Source: an uncultured bacterium
GTDB lineage: Bacteria; Planctomycetota; Phycisphaerae; Phycisphaerales; SM1A02
DNA length: 64,000 bases
Reading direction: 5' to 3'
Assembly (NCBI GenBank): GCA_903891095.1
Contig: CAITDI010000061.1
Location: 1 to 64,000, forward strand
The first letter of the stretch is position 1, and the number at the start of each line of letters is the position of its first letter. The notes under the pieces were generated by a model that was not told the DNA's origin, ran no database searches, and was given only the letters and a program-made list of their open reading frames with translations. Of the stretch, positions 6,782 to 16,212 are shown piece by piece. Position numbers and translations under genes: made by a program.

Positions 6782-7990
6782 GTGAACGGCAGCGCCATGA
6801 CCCCTGATCTCCGAGGTCGCCACGACGGACCGGTCCGCGGCATCCCCATTGGTGGCCTCACTTTCCTGTGCTCGCTCGGAACGGGCGTGCTGTGGAACGC
6901 GCTCTACTTCATCGCCGAGAGCCAGTACGGATTCACGCGGAACGACAGCCTTCTGCTGGCGTTCTTCAACGGCTTGCTCTACACGATCGTCGCCGTCAAC
7001 GCGGGGCGCATCGTGCGCGCGGTCGAGCGGAGGTTCTCGCCGAGGACGACGCTCGGGCTGGTTCTCCTCGCGCAGGCGCTGATCGCGCCGCTGGTGATGG
7101 TGTTTCCGAACGTCAAAGTCCTTTGGGTCTGCGCCGTGGTGCTGACCGGCTTTGGCGCGCTGCAGTGGCCGATCGTCCAGAGCTACCTCGCTTCGGGCCG
7201 GCATGGCGCGGCGATGCGCAACGCGATCGGGTGGTGGAACGCATCATGGATGGCCGCGACGGCGATCGGACTCGCCGCTGCGGGCCCGCTCAAGGAACAC
7301 GACCTGATGCAGTGGGCGATCCCCGCGCTGCTGCCGGTCAATCTGCTGGCGCTGCTGTTTCTCGCGGCGTTTCCCAAGCACCCGGCGGAGCATGACGCCG
7401 AGCAGAGCGCGAAGCATGTCCCCGCGAGCTACCGATCGTTGCTTGCGGCGTCGCGCGTGCTGCATCCGATGGGCTATCTCGTGATCGGCGCGCTGACGCC
7501 GATCCTGCCGTACCTGTTTGCAGCGCTTGAGACGGCGCCTGGGCGTCAAGCGCCGATCGGATCGATCTGGCACGTCGCGCGCCTCGTTGCGGTGCTGGTG
7601 CTCTGGCGTACGGCGTTCTGGCACGGGCGCGGCGCGAGCCTGGTGATCGCGGGCGCGCTGCTCGCGCTCGGCTTTACGCTCGCCGTTGCGGCGCCAAACG
7701 AAACGGTGCTCATCGCCGGACTCGTCGCGCTCGGAGTCGGACAAGGAACCATCTACTACAGCGCGATCTACTACGGACTTTCCGTCGGCGGCGCCGAAGT
7801 CGACGCGGGCGGCATCCACGAAGCGCTCGTCGGCGCGGGCTACTGCCTCGGTCCCGCGCTGGGACTCGCGTCCTTCTCTGCGGGTGCGGGCGAGCCCGTC
7901 TTCATCGGGCTCGTGCTTGGCGTGCTGGCTGTCGGCTTCGTGGTCGCGGTCGTGCGCGCGGGCCGCGCGAGAAGCCAGTCGATCGCCTGA
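6782..7990 (+). CDS. Major facilitator superfamily transporter
   Basis: About 402 residues with some 11-12 hydrophobic segments, beginning at IGGLTFLCSLGTGVLWNAL and ending at VFIGLVLGVLAVGFVVAVV, split by a polar central loop around residues 200-215 (PKHPAEHDAEQSAK) as in MFS permeases. A short basic loop (VRAVERRFSPRTTLG) follows TM2, matching the usual 2-3 loop. Substrate is unknown. GTG 6782 fits the -10 hexamer at 6769 and would give a leaderless mRNA; ATG 6797 is an alternative. Its last 151 bp overlap the convergent hydrolase gene. Confidence 0.85.
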   Translation: MNGSAMTPDLRGRHDGPVRGIPIGGLTFLCSLGTGVLWNALYFIAESQYGFTRNDSLLLAFFNGLLYTIVAVNAGRIVRAVERRFSPRTTLGLVLLAQALIAPLVMVFPNVKVLWVCAVVLTGFGALQWPIVQSYLASGRHGAAMRNAIGWWNASWMAATAIGLAAAGPLKEHDLMQWAIPALLPVNLLALLFLAAFPKHPAEHDAEQSAKHVPASYRSLLAASRVLHPMGYLVIGALTPILPYLFAALETAPGRQAPIGSIWHVARLVAVLVLWRTAFWHGRGASLVIAGALLALGFTLAVAAPNETVLIAGLVALGVGQGTIYYSAIYYGLSVGGAEVDAGGIHEALVGAGYCLGPALGLASFSAGAGEPVFIGLVLGVLAVGFVVAVVRAGRARSQSIA

Positions 7991-9369
7991 GGCAACACGC
8001 GGTCGACGACGAGGGTGTGGCCTTCGTGCGGAACCACGGTCAGTTCGATGGATCCGCCCTGCCTTTGTGCTGCCTCGACGGTCGCGCGCGTCTGCTCAAG
8101 CGGGAACAGCGGATCGAGCTCCGCGAGAAACACCCTGCGCGGCGGAAGCTGTTCGGCGTGGCGTTCGGGCTCGGAGAATCCCGCGATGCAGGCCGCACCC
8201 GCAACCAGCGTCGGCTTGAGCGCTGCGAGCCGCGACGCGGTGATCGCGCCCATCGAGTGACCGACGAGCAGCACGCGCGATCGATCGAAGGGAATCGACT
8301 TGGCGACCTCATCGAGAAATCGGTCGAGCACGTTCGGACTCACGCCGAACGGAACGGTTGGCGGGCAGACGACGGCGACGCACCGTGACTTCGCAAGCTT
8401 GAGAAGCGCGCCTTCGCCGTAGCCGTCGAAGAACATGTTCTCGTCGGCCCCCGCGCCGTGGAACGCGATCACGAGCGGGAACGGCCCGTCGCCTTCGGGC
8501 ACGTACTGGCGCACGGGCAGTTCGGTTCCGAGCACGCGGTACATGCGCCAGAGTTCGCCGCGCACCGCGTACGGACTCTTGCCGGCCTCGGCGAGATCGA
8601 GTTCGCGAGCGATGGCAACGGAGAGCGCGGAGAGGTCCGCCAGCAGCGTGACGCTGCGCGTGCGGTCCATGTCCGGCGAAAGCAGCGCAGCGCGCGCCTT
8701 CAGCGACGCGAGATCCGACGCGCCGAGCGTGCCATTCGCCTCAAGCGCCTTGATGCGCGCGTCGAACTTTGCCTGCGTGTCGGCGAGCGGCTCGTCGAGC
8801 GCGAACACGCGCGCAACCTTGTGGTCGCCGATGATTCCGTACGCAGCCCAGACCTGCACGGGGCCAGACTTGGCGATCGCGGGGAGCTCGATGGTCTGGT
8901 CGTGCGCAAAGGGCACCTCGACGCGCATGTCGCCGGCGGTCACGACGATCGACACGGGCGACGATCCAGGCGCGACGCCGTCGAGCTCATCGACACGAAG
9001 CGTGAGCGTCGACGGCTTGCCGACCACCACTGTGCGCGGCGAAACGACGAATCGCTGTCCCGCCAGCGCGCGCATTTCCGCCTGCTCGTCGTCGCCGTAC
9101 TGACGCAGCGAAGACTCGATCGACGCGAGGCGCTGCAGCGCAGCCCCGAAACGCCCGCTGAAAAACTCCGCTGTGAGCCCGTCAAAGCCCCGGCTGAGCA
9201 TCTCGCGCGTGGCGGGATCCTTGGGCGTCGTCGACGCGACGTGATCGAATCGCTGGTACGCAGCCGCGAGATCGCCGCGATCGGGCGGCACGGCCGCGGC
9301 GAACGAAGCGACGAGCAACACGGGCGCGATCGCGAAGAACAAAGCTCGGGGGGAATTCATCACTCGCAT
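7840..9369 (-). CDS. Secreted alpha/beta hydrolase
   Basis: About 509 residues: a signal peptide (SPRALFFAIAPVLLVASFAAA), an N-terminal region of about 250 residues with a beta-rich part, then an alpha/beta hydrolase domain. Visible are the oxyanion loop FHGAGADENMFFDGYG, the nucleophile Ser in GHSMGA, a probable acid in FLAELDPLF and the catalytic His in HEGHTL. It resembles PHB-depolymerase/dienelactone-type esterases. The C-terminal 50 residues are a Thr/Ser/Pro/Ala tail encoded entirely antisense to the MFS gene. Start 9369 or ATG 9360. It lies 42 bp downstream of photolyase on the same strand. Confidence 0.85.
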   Translation of the reverse strand: MRVMNSPRALFFAIAPVLLVASFAAAVPPDRGDLAAAYQRFDHVASTTPKDPATREMLSRGFDGLTAEFFSGRFGAALQRLASIESSLRQYGDDEQAEMRALAGQRFVVSPRTVVVGKPSTLTLRVDELDGVAPGSSPVSIVVTAGDMRVEVPFAHDQTIELPAIAKSGPVQVWAAYGIIGDHKVARVFALDEPLADTQAKFDARIKALEANGTLGASDLASLKARAALLSPDMDRTRSVTLLADLSALSVAIARELDLAEAGKSPYAVRGELWRMYRVLGTELPVRQYVPEGDGPFPLVIAFHGAGADENMFFDGYGEGALLKLAKSRCVAVVCPPTVPFGVSPNVLDRFLDEVAKSIPFDRSRVLLVGHSMGAITASRLAALKPTLVAGAACIAGFSEPERHAEQLPPRRVFLAELDPLFPLEQTRATVEAAQRQGGSIELTVVPHEGHTLVVDRVLPQAIDWLLARPARTTATTKPTASTPSTSPMKTGSPAPAEKDASPSAGPRQ

Positions 9370-9411
9370 TGTGGGGCGTTCAGCGTGCGATGCAAGCGCA
9401 CGCGGCCATGT

Positions 9412-10872
9412 TCACGCGTCGCGCGCTGCGCCGCCCTTGCTCACCGTGGCGAGCGCCTTGAGCGCGCGATCGCGGGCAAACGCGTGATCGACGATCGGAC
9501 GCGGATACTCGACACCGAGCGTCACGCCCGCCGACGCGAGCGCGAGCGGCGGAGCGTCCCAAGGCTCGATCGCATGCTCCGGCGACACGCGCGCGAGTTC
9601 GGGAACCCACCGCTTGATGTACGCAGCTTGCGCGTCGAACTTCTCCGCCTGCGAGGTCGGATTGAAGATGCGGAAGTACGGCGCCGCATCCGCGCCGCAG
9701 CCGGCCGCCCACTGCCAACCAAGCGAGTTGTTGGCGAGATCCGCGTCGACGAGCGTATCCCAGAACCACTTCGCGCCGTCCTGCCACGGAAGCAGCAGGT
9801 GCTTGACGAGAAAGCTCGCGACCACCATGCGCACGCGGTTGTGCATCCAGCCCGTATGCCAGAGCTGGCGCATGCCTGCGTCGACGAGGGGATAGCCGGT
9901 CCGGCCGCGCTTCCACGCCTCGAGTGCCGCGCGGTCGTCGCGCCACGGGAACTTGGCGTAATCCGCGCGCAGCGGCTTGAGGTCGGTCTGCTTGAAATGG
10001 AACAGCACGTGCGTCGCGAACTCGCGCCAGAGCAGTTCGGCGAGGTACTTGTCGATGCTCTCGGCCGGCGAATTCTTGGCCGGAGAGCTTTTGGCCGCCA
10101 GCGAAGCGTGCCACACGCGGCGAATGCCGATCTCTCCGAACGCGAGATGCGGCGAGAGCAGGCTCGATCCGTCGCTCGACGGCTCGTCGCGCCCAGTGGG
10201 ATAGCGATCGATCACACCCGCGGCGAACGTCTTGAGACGCTCCTGAGCGCCTGCCTCGCCCGGCTTCCACATGGCGCGAATGCCGCCGGCCCAGTCGGGC
10301 TTGGGCTCGAGATCGAGTGCGCTGATCGCGACACCCTTCGGCGCGCCGTCGCACGCGGGGAGCGCCTGCGGGGCAGACTTGGCCTGCGCGGGCGCGGGGC
10401 GCGCGCGGCAATTCTTCGCAAAGGGCGTGTAGACCTGATACGGATTTCCCGTCTGCGTGATGATCTCGTCGGGGTCGAAGAGATGGTTCGAGAGGAACGA
10501 ACTCCACTTGACGCCCTGCGCGTCGAGCGCGGCCTCGACGCGATGCTCCTGCGCGAGACCCGCGGGATCAAAGCGTCGCGACCACACGACCTCCGTGGCG
10601 CCGAACTTCCGCGCGAGATCGCTCAGCGTCTTCGCCGCCTCGCCTTCGAGGATGACGAGCCGCGAGCCAACCGCCTCGAGCGCCGCCGAGTGCGCGGCGA
10701 GGCTGCGCGCAAGCCACCACTTCTGCGCGCCGCCGAGCTGCCAGGCGCCCTCTTCAGCGGGCGAATGCACGTAGACCGGCAGCAGCGCGTCGGACTTGAG
10801 CGCACGCTGCAGCGTGGGATTGTCGTCGAGCCGCATATCGCGGCGAATCCACCAGATCGCGCGGGTCGTCAC
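9412..10872 (-). CDS. phr: Deoxyribodipyrimidine photo-lyase
   Basis: A 486-residue FAD-dependent enzyme that splits cyclobutane pyrimidine dimers with blue light. The N-terminal antenna domain starts AIWWIRRDMRLDDNPTL; the C-terminal FAD/DNA domain includes GRTGYPLVDAGMRQLWHTGWMHNRVRM as two overlapping blocks, WFWDTLVDADLANNSLGWQWAAG, and YFRIFNP, all diagnostic of class I photolyases. The active-site Trp positions appear kept. GTG start 10870-10872 overlaps the TGA of the upstream TIGR01777-like gene by 3 nt (GTGA), a coupling often seen between these two families. Confidence 0.97.
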   Translation of the reverse strand: MTTRAIWWIRRDMRLDDNPTLQRALKSDALLPVYVHSPAEEGAWQLGGAQKWWLARSLAAHSAALEAVGSRLVILEGEAAKTLSDLARKFGATEVVWSRRFDPAGLAQEHRVEAALDAQGVKWSSFLSNHLFDPDEIITQTGNPYQVYTPFAKNCRARPAPAQAKSAPQALPACDGAPKGVAISALDLEPKPDWAGGIRAMWKPGEAGAQERLKTFAAGVIDRYPTGRDEPSSDGSSLLSPHLAFGEIGIRRVWHASLAAKSSPAKNSPAESIDKYLAELLWREFATHVLFHFKQTDLKPLRADYAKFPWRDDRAALEAWKRGRTGYPLVDAGMRQLWHTGWMHNRVRMVVASFLVKHLLLPWQDGAKWFWDTLVDADLANNSLGWQWAAGCGADAAPYFRIFNPTSQAEKFDAQAAYIKRWVPELARVSPEHAIEPWDAPPLALASAGVTLGVEYPRPIVDHAFARDRALKALATVSKGGAARDA

Positions 10873-12287
10873 GGCTGAACTCCGTCCGCGTGCAGCATGC
10901 CGAGCTCGAGGCGCAACGCTTCCTCAAGCGATGGATGTGCGAAGCGAAAGCCCTCGCGCTCGAGTACGGTCGGACGGACGAATGCGCCCTCGAGCAGCAG
11001 CCGTTGACCGAGTTCGCCGAAGATCGCGCGGACGACGAACGCCGGCAGCGGCGCGAACGACGGCCGGTGCAGCACGCGACCGAGCACGCGCGCGAATCCG
11101 CGCTGCGGCAGCGGATTGGGCGCGACGGCGTTGACGGGACCTTCGAGCACAGGATTGCGCGCCGCGAAGAGAATCGCACCGAGGATGTCATCGAGCGAGA
11201 TCCAGCTCATCCCCTGCTGGCCACTGCCGATCGGCCCGCCGGCGCCGAGCAGGAACGGGGTGCGCATCTTGGCCAGCGCGCCGCCTGCAGCGCTCAGCAC
11301 CACGCCCAAGCGCAGGTGCACCGTGCGCACGCCCGCGTCGCGTGCGGCGACCGTTGAGTCCTCCCACGCGCGCACGACGTCGGGCAGGAAGCCCTCGCCC
11401 GGGGCGCTTCGCTCATCGACCCACTTCTCGCCGCGATTGCCGTAGAAGCCGATCGCACTCGCGCAGATGAACGCCGACGGCTTGCGGTCCGCGCGTGCAA
11501 TCGCGCGCGAGATCGTCGAGGTGCCGAGCACGCGGCTGTCGCGGATCGCGCGCTTGCGCGCTTCGGTCCAGCGACCTTCGGCGATCGGCTCGCCCGCGAG
11601 ATGCACGATCACATCGAGGTCATCGAGCGCGCCCGCAGCGACGCCGTTGTCGGGATCGGCGGGATTCCATCGGCGCTCGGTGGCGTCGCGCGGTTCTCCG
11701 CGGACGAAACGCACGACATCGTGCCCACCGGTCGACAGGAACGCGCAGAGCTGCCGACCGACGAGGCCGTTGGCACCCGTCACGCCGAAGCGCAGCGGCC
11801 GGTCGCCAAAGCGCGCCGCGATCTCCGCGTGGCGTCGGAGATCGCCCGCCGTGCGAGCATGCCGGAATGCGAACTGCCGCGCGAGTTCGCGCTGCATGAG
11901 CGCGCTCGGGATCAGCCGGCCGAGCAATCCGAATGGCGGATCGAAGGCGATCGCATCGTCGAGCGTCGCGCGGCCGTCGGCCTCGGCGATGAATCGGTGC
12001 ACGTGCCGCCAGGAACCAAACGGGCCGCGCTCCTGCGTGTCGACGAACTGCCGCGGCGGATCGACCTCGCTATGGACCGCGATGAGCGTGGTGCCGACGG
12101 GGCCCTTCTGGATCCGAATCTCCGCGCGCGCGCCATCGACGAGGGGCGCGGCCTCGCGGACGACCTTGATCGTTTCCCAGGGCGGAATCAGGCGGTGGAT
12201 GGCGCCCGCCCGAAAGTGCCATCGGCCGAGTTCCTCGGCGGAGACGTCGATCACCGACGACCTGTGGAAGGTGCATCTTGCGCTCAT
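10869..12287 (-). CDS. TIGR01777-type SDR epimerase with N-terminal SRPBCC domain
   Basis: About 472 residues. Residues 1-145 form a START/SRPBCC-like ligand-binding fold (FHRSSVIDVSAEELGRWH, VHRFIAEADGRATLDDAI); from about 150 comes a Rossmann fold with the nucleotide motif GVTGANGLVG, then VIVHLAGEPI and ICASAIGFYGNRGEKW with the SDR Tyr. This is the SDR39U1/YfcH family, whose substrate is not known. A fused SRPBCC domain is common in bacteria and may shuttle a hydrophobic ligand. ATG 12285-12287; a longer Arg-rich extension was rejected. It is first in an operon with photolyase and the hydrolase. Confidence 0.9.
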   Translation of the reverse strand: MSARCTFHRSSVIDVSAEELGRWHFRAGAIHRLIPPWETIKVVREAAPLVDGARAEIRIQKGPVGTTLIAVHSEVDPPRQFVDTQERGPFGSWRHVHRFIAEADGRATLDDAIAFDPPFGLLGRLIPSALMQRELARQFAFRHARTAGDLRRHAEIAARFGDRPLRFGVTGANGLVGRQLCAFLSTGGHDVVRFVRGEPRDATERRWNPADPDNGVAAGALDDLDVIVHLAGEPIAEGRWTEARKRAIRDSRVLGTSTISRAIARADRKPSAFICASAIGFYGNRGEKWVDERSAPGEGFLPDVVRAWEDSTVAARDAGVRTVHLRLGVVLSAAGGALAKMRTPFLLGAGGPIGSGQQGMSWISLDDILGAILFAARNPVLEGPVNAVAPNPLPQRGFARVLGRVLHRPSFAPLPAFVVRAIFGELGQRLLLEGAFVRPTVLEREGFRFAHPSLEEALRLELGMLHADGVQP

Positions 12288-12558
12288 CGGCTGGGGATCC
12301 CTGCGGGTTGGCTGCGAACGGGCATGCGCCGATTGTTGCACAACGCGGCGGTCCCACACCCGTGGATACCGCCCCTGATGTTGGCAAACTCGTCGGCAAT
12401 GTCGTCGGTCGATTCGTCGGCAGCCTTCAGGCGCGCGACGGCGGCAGGACCTGGCTGGGCGGGAAGGCGCGGGCTGATCATTGCCCGCCGTTCGCGACCC
12501 CAAGCGGTCTGGATGCGGAACCGACTCGCCGCCCGCGAATAGAATCGCAGCCCCTTCC

Positions 12559-12582
12559 GCCCCTCAAGCCGCCCCTCAAGCC
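12559..12582. repeat. 12-nt tandem duplication
   Basis: Two perfect copies of GCCCCTCAAGCC at 12559-12570 and 12571-12582, ending 12 nt before the start of the MauE/thioredoxin gene. It may influence the leader, but no function is evident. Confidence 0.85.
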
Positions 12583-12594
12583 GATGAACCGCCC

Positions 12595-14202
12595 ATGACC
12601 GCAACCGACGCCGCCCCGACGACGACCGCCACTCGCTCCCCGCGCCAGACCGCGGGCCTCGTGATGCTCCACGGTGTGACCGCGGCCTGGATTGGCTACG
12701 GCGCAGCGGTCAAGGCGATCGAGTTCAACCCGTTGCTGCTGCCGCCGCCGATCCTGAAGGCGCTGCAGTGGGTCGCCCAGAACACCTCGGTGGACGGCAC
12801 GGCCTTTCTCGAGTGGTCGCTGCGCACGATCGTGGGCGTCGAGACGTTTATCGTCATCGCCCTGCTGTTCTCGCGGCGATTTGCGCGGCCGATCGCGATC
12901 GCGGTGCTGTCGCTGTTCTGCGTGATCCTGCTGACGGCGATGGTGCAAGCGGGCTTGAAGGACGGACTCACGGCCGCGATCGCTGGCAGTTGCGGTTGCT
13001 TTGGCAAGGCTGGTCTGCCAGCGAGCGTGATGCTCGGCGTCGACGGGTTGCTGTTGGCTTCGGCGATCTTCCTGGCGCCGCGTGGCAGGACTGGTGGACT
13101 TGCGCCGCTCGGCGCGGCGCTCGTCGTGGGCGCGATCACCGTGTTTGCGATTCCGCAGCCGACCGTCGAGGGCGGCGCGTCGAACTCCACGCCCCCCGTC
13201 GCTCCTGTGACGACGACGGATCCCGCAGGCAGCACCCCGCCGGCCATCGCCAGCGCCTGGCCCGACGCGCCCGCGAACTACGAGAAGAACTACTTCCCCA
13301 AGTGGGACGAGTGGGTCGGCAAGCCCTTCCGCTCGCAGAAGCTCGCGCTGGCAATCGAGCGCCCGATTCCGAGCGATTTCGAGCGCGGCGACTGGCTCGT
13401 CGTGTTTTCGCGCGCGGACTGCGATCATTGCCAGGCGTTCTATCGCGAGCATTTCGCGGCGCCGCGCAAGGAGCGCGTGCTCAAGATCACGATCCCCGAC
13501 ACGACGGGTACGCCACTCGCGATGCCGTGCGAGGGATGCGACACGCGACTCCTCTACCGCGTGCGCGCGGGCGAGAAGGGAACGTCGCCGAACTATCTCA
13601 TCCAGACGCCCGTGGTGCTTCGCCTGAAGGACGGCGTCGTCACGGCCGTGTGCAAGGACGTGGACAAGGCCGAGGATGTCGCCAAGGTGCTTGATGCGCC
13701 GGCAAGCGCGAATCAAGCGCAGGCGGCGCCCGCAGCGAACGCGAAGCCCGCGCCTGCGACTGCGGCCGCGTGGCCAGGCCCGCCGGCGAAGCTCAATCCG
13801 TTCTACGTTGCGGAGTTCGGCAACATCATCGGGAAGCCACTTGCTGACATGGCGTTTGCGCGCATGATCGCGGGCCCGTTGCCGGCGGACTTCCTGTCTG
13901 GCCGTTGGATCGTGGTGTTCTATCGCGAGGACTGCGACCACTGCCATGAGCTGCTGTCGACGTTCTTCACGGGGACGCTGCCGGTGCGCACGCTGCTCGT
14001 GGCGATTCCGGATGCGGATCCGAACAACCTGCTCGACAATCCCTGCGATGCGTGCGCGAAGACGGCGCTGGTCAAGGGACCGAACTATGTGATCGGCACG
14101 CCGGTCGTGCTCGCGATCCAGGACGGTGTGGTCGAGTGCGTCGTCGAGAACGCGGAGGATGTCCCCGCGCTCGAGGCATGCCTGAAGTTCCCGAAGAAGT
14201 GA
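12595..14202 (+). CDS. MauE/DoxX-like membrane protein with two double-CxxC thioredoxin-like domains
   Basis: 535 residues. The first 220 hold about four transmembrane helices with the motif SCGCFG (Cys133, Cys135) between helices, as in MauE-type proteins that support disulfide chemistry. Two related extracytoplasmic domains follow, near residues 225-360 and 395-535. Each has a thioredoxin-like CDHC (276/279 and 447/450) and, 36-37 residues later, a second pair, CEGC (312/315) and CDAC (484/487). Both continue NY-x-I-x-TPVVL, the cis-Pro region of thioredoxins. This suggests a membrane relay passing electrons or disulfides to substrates outside the cytoplasm. ATG 12595 was chosen because the preceding part is non-hydrophobic. 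The exact role is unknown. Confidence 0.75.
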   Translation: MTATDAAPTTTATRSPRQTAGLVMLHGVTAAWIGYGAAVKAIEFNPLLLPPPILKALQWVAQNTSVDGTAFLEWSLRTIVGVETFIVIALLFSRRFARPIAIAVLSLFCVILLTAMVQAGLKDGLTAAIAGSCGCFGKAGLPASVMLGVDGLLLASAIFLAPRGRTGGLAPLGAALVVGAITVFAIPQPTVEGGASNSTPPVAPVTTTDPAGSTPPAIASAWPDAPANYEKNYFPKWDEWVGKPFRSQKLALAIERPIPSDFERGDWLVVFSRADCDHCQAFYREHFAAPRKERVLKITIPDTTGTPLAMPCEGCDTRLLYRVRAGEKGTSPNYLIQTPVVLRLKDGVVTAVCKDVDKAEDVAKVLDAPASANQAQAAPAANAKPAPATAAAWPGPPAKLNPFYVAEFGNIIGKPLADMAFARMIAGPLPADFLSGRWIVVFYREDCDHCHELLSTFFTGTLPVRTLLVAIPDADPNNLLDNPCDACAKTALVKGPNYVIGTPVVLAIQDGVVECVVENAEDVPALEACLKFPKK

Positions 14203-14231
14203 GCGCGAGCCACGCGGCCGATGGCGCCAAC

Positions 14232-15170
14232 ATGCAATCGATCCTGAAGCAACTCTCTCGCCCGCGCGTCGCCGCCACGCTTGTCGCGGCGTTCGTTGCG
14301 GCGTGCGCGGCGACGCAGGTGCTGCGCGGGGTTGAGTCGACGCCGGGCCCAGTCCGCGAGATGCTCGTGCAGTCGTTCGGCTACAGCGCCGACACCGCCG
14401 GCAAGCTGGTCATCGCGGGTGAGATCGGCGCGGCAGCGGCGATCGTCGTCGGCGGAACGCGGTTGCTCGCGGTCTCAGGAGCGGTGGCGGGCGCGTTCCT
14501 CTCGCTTGCCTGTGTTTCGGCGGCGTTTCGCCAGGGCGGCCTGCTGCTGCCGCTGGTTGCGGTGGCGATCTCGCTAGGGCTGACGAGGATGTCGACGATG
14601 TCGACGATCTCGACAATGGGCACCCCCGCAGCTGCACAGCGGCCGCGACACGGCCTGTCGGCGGCGTGGACTGCGTTTGCCGCGCTCGCGGCAGCGACCA
14701 CCGCCGCGCACCTGAGCGCCGCGATCTGGGCTCCACACGCGGTGGTCGAGCCGATCTCAAAGTCCGGCACCCAGGCCATCGACTTCGACATGAAGCCGTT
14801 CGTCGGGAAGCTGCTCTCGGAGTCGCCGGTCGGGACGTACATGCCACAGCTCGTCGCGCGCATCGGCGCGGAGGACGCTGTGATCGTGTTCTACAACCCG
14901 TATTGCGATGCGTGCCACACGCTGTTCGCCGAGAATTTCTCGACGCCGCGCACGGAGCTCTCTGTTGCCGTTGAAATCCCGATCGCGGCAGGCGCCACGC
15001 TGGCGACCGACCAGCCGCCGGAGCCGATCGTCTGCGCGCTTTGCGAGAAGACGTCGCTTCCTCCGGGCCCCGCGTGGATGATCGCGGCGCCGATGACCGT
15101 GCGTGTCGAGAAGGGCGTGATTCGCTGCGTTTCCGATCGATTCGGCGGCGACTGCTTTACGCACGAGTGA
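14232..15170 (+). CDS. Membrane protein with one double-CxxC thioredoxin-like domain
   Basis: 312 residues, a shorter paralogue of the upstream gene. The N-terminal half has about four hydrophobic helices (VAATLVAAFVAACAAT, GEIGAAAAIVVGGTRLLAV and others) but lacks the CGCFG motif. The C-terminal domain has CDAC (225/228) and CALC (268/271) and a late Cys (VIRCVSD), the same layout as the two upstream domains. A short repeat MSTMSTISTMG marks the loop between the halves. ATG 14178, overlapping the previous gene by 25 bp, is an alternative start. Adjacency and shared architecture imply a joint complex. The 3' end overlaps tilS by 14 bp. Confidence 0.72.
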   Translation: MQSILKQLSRPRVAATLVAAFVAACAATQVLRGVESTPGPVREMLVQSFGYSADTAGKLVIAGEIGAAAAIVVGGTRLLAVSGAVAGAFLSLACVSAAFRQGGLLLPLVAVAISLGLTRMSTMSTISTMGTPAAAQRPRHGLSAAWTAFAALAAATTAAHLSAAIWAPHAVVEPISKSGTQAIDFDMKPFVGKLLSESPVGTYMPQLVARIGAEDAVIVFYNPYCDACHTLFAENFSTPRTELSVAVEIPIAAGATLATDQPPEPIVCALCEKTSLPPGPAWMIAAPMTVRVEKGVIRCVSDRFGGDCFTHE

Positions 15171-16203
15171 CTGCGCGTACTTCGCGTGCGTCGATCATGA
15201 GCACCACGCCACCGCTGCAGTCGAACGACCTCGGTGCGCGCATCGGATCTTGTGCTGCGCGGAGAGCCTGTACGAGCGTGGCACGCGTCACATCGCCTCC
15301 AGCAGCGCGAACGATGCGATGGATCGCCGCGCCCCTGAGTGCATGATGCAAGCCCTCGAACGCTGCGCGCGAAATTGCTGACGCGCCCGATGCGATCTGG
15401 GCGTCGAGCGACTGTTCACGCAGCGCAATCAATTCTCCAGCTTCATCGCAAAGCGTGTCGGCGCCATGTGCGATGCGATCCGCGAGCGCGGCAAGCGATG
15501 GATCGCTACGGATCTCACCGCGCGCGCGGCGATTGTTCGACGGGTCGTCGCGCCACGCAACATCGAGTTCCAAGAGGAACGACCGAAGCTCCTCGCGGCG
15601 CGCACCGAGCAGCGGACGGCAGAGCGTCATGCCGCCCTCGAAATCACGCCTCGGGAGCAAGGACGCCAGCGCATCGATGCCGACGCCACGCGCGAGCGCG
15701 AGGAGCAGGCCTTCCGCGCGATCGTCGGCCTGGTGTGCAAGCAACACGGCGCTGGCGCCCGTTTCGGCGGCCATCGCGCGTGCTGCGTCAAGACGCGCAG
15801 TGCGCGCGGCGTCCAGGATGTTCCCGACGCTCGGCATGACGACCGCGCGAGACGACGCGCGCGCAATGCCAAGATGCTGCGCAAACGCCACGGCGTGCGC
15901 GGCTTCGCCTGCACCCTCGGATCGAAGGCCATGATCGATCGCGAGCACCGAAAGCGATTGCAGCGATGGATCGTCCCGCTCCCGCAGAGCCGCGACCAGC
16001 AGCAGCATCGCCATGGAGTCGCCGCCCCCGCTCACTAGGAGCAGCACGCGCTCCGAATCGCCGACACCTGCCCGAGCGAGCCCGCGTCGAACGACCGAAG
16101 CGAGCGGGTGGCGTGAGGCACGCAGCAGGAGCTCTGCCCGCGGTGGAAACAGCGTCTCGATGATCGTGGTCTCCGCTGGCAGTGGCAATTCTTGTCGCTG
16201 CAT
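15157..16203 (-). CDS. tilS: tRNA(Ile)-lysidine synthase
   Basis: 348 residues of the N-type ATP pyrophosphatase family. The PP-loop is VSGGGDSMAM, then AIDHGLR, and the helix with HQADDRAEGLLL matches the family HHxDDxxET region, here with small changes. TilS ligates lysine to C34 of tRNA-Ile(CAU) so that it reads AUA instead of AUG. The protein is close to the short single-domain forms, with a C-terminal helical part and no clear extra substrate-binding domain. ATG 16201-16203 is 9 bp after the upstream gene, suggesting co-transcription with the sigma operon. Confidence 0.93.
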   Translation of the reverse strand: MQRQELPLPAETTIIETLFPPRAELLLRASRHPLASVVRRGLARAGVGDSERVLLLVSGGGDSMAMLLLVAALRERDDPSLQSLSVLAIDHGLRSEGAGEAAHAVAFAQHLGIARASSRAVVMPSVGNILDAARTARLDAARAMAAETGASAVLLAHQADDRAEGLLLALARGVGIDALASLLPRRDFEGGMTLCRPLLGARREELRSFLLELDVAWRDDPSNNRRARGEIRSDPSLAALADRIAHGADTLCDEAGELIALREQSLDAQIASGASAISRAAFEGLHHALRGAAIHRIVRAAGGDVTRATLVQALRAAQDPMRAPRSFDCSGGVVLMIDAREVRAVTRA

Positions 16204-16212
16204 GGGCGGGGT

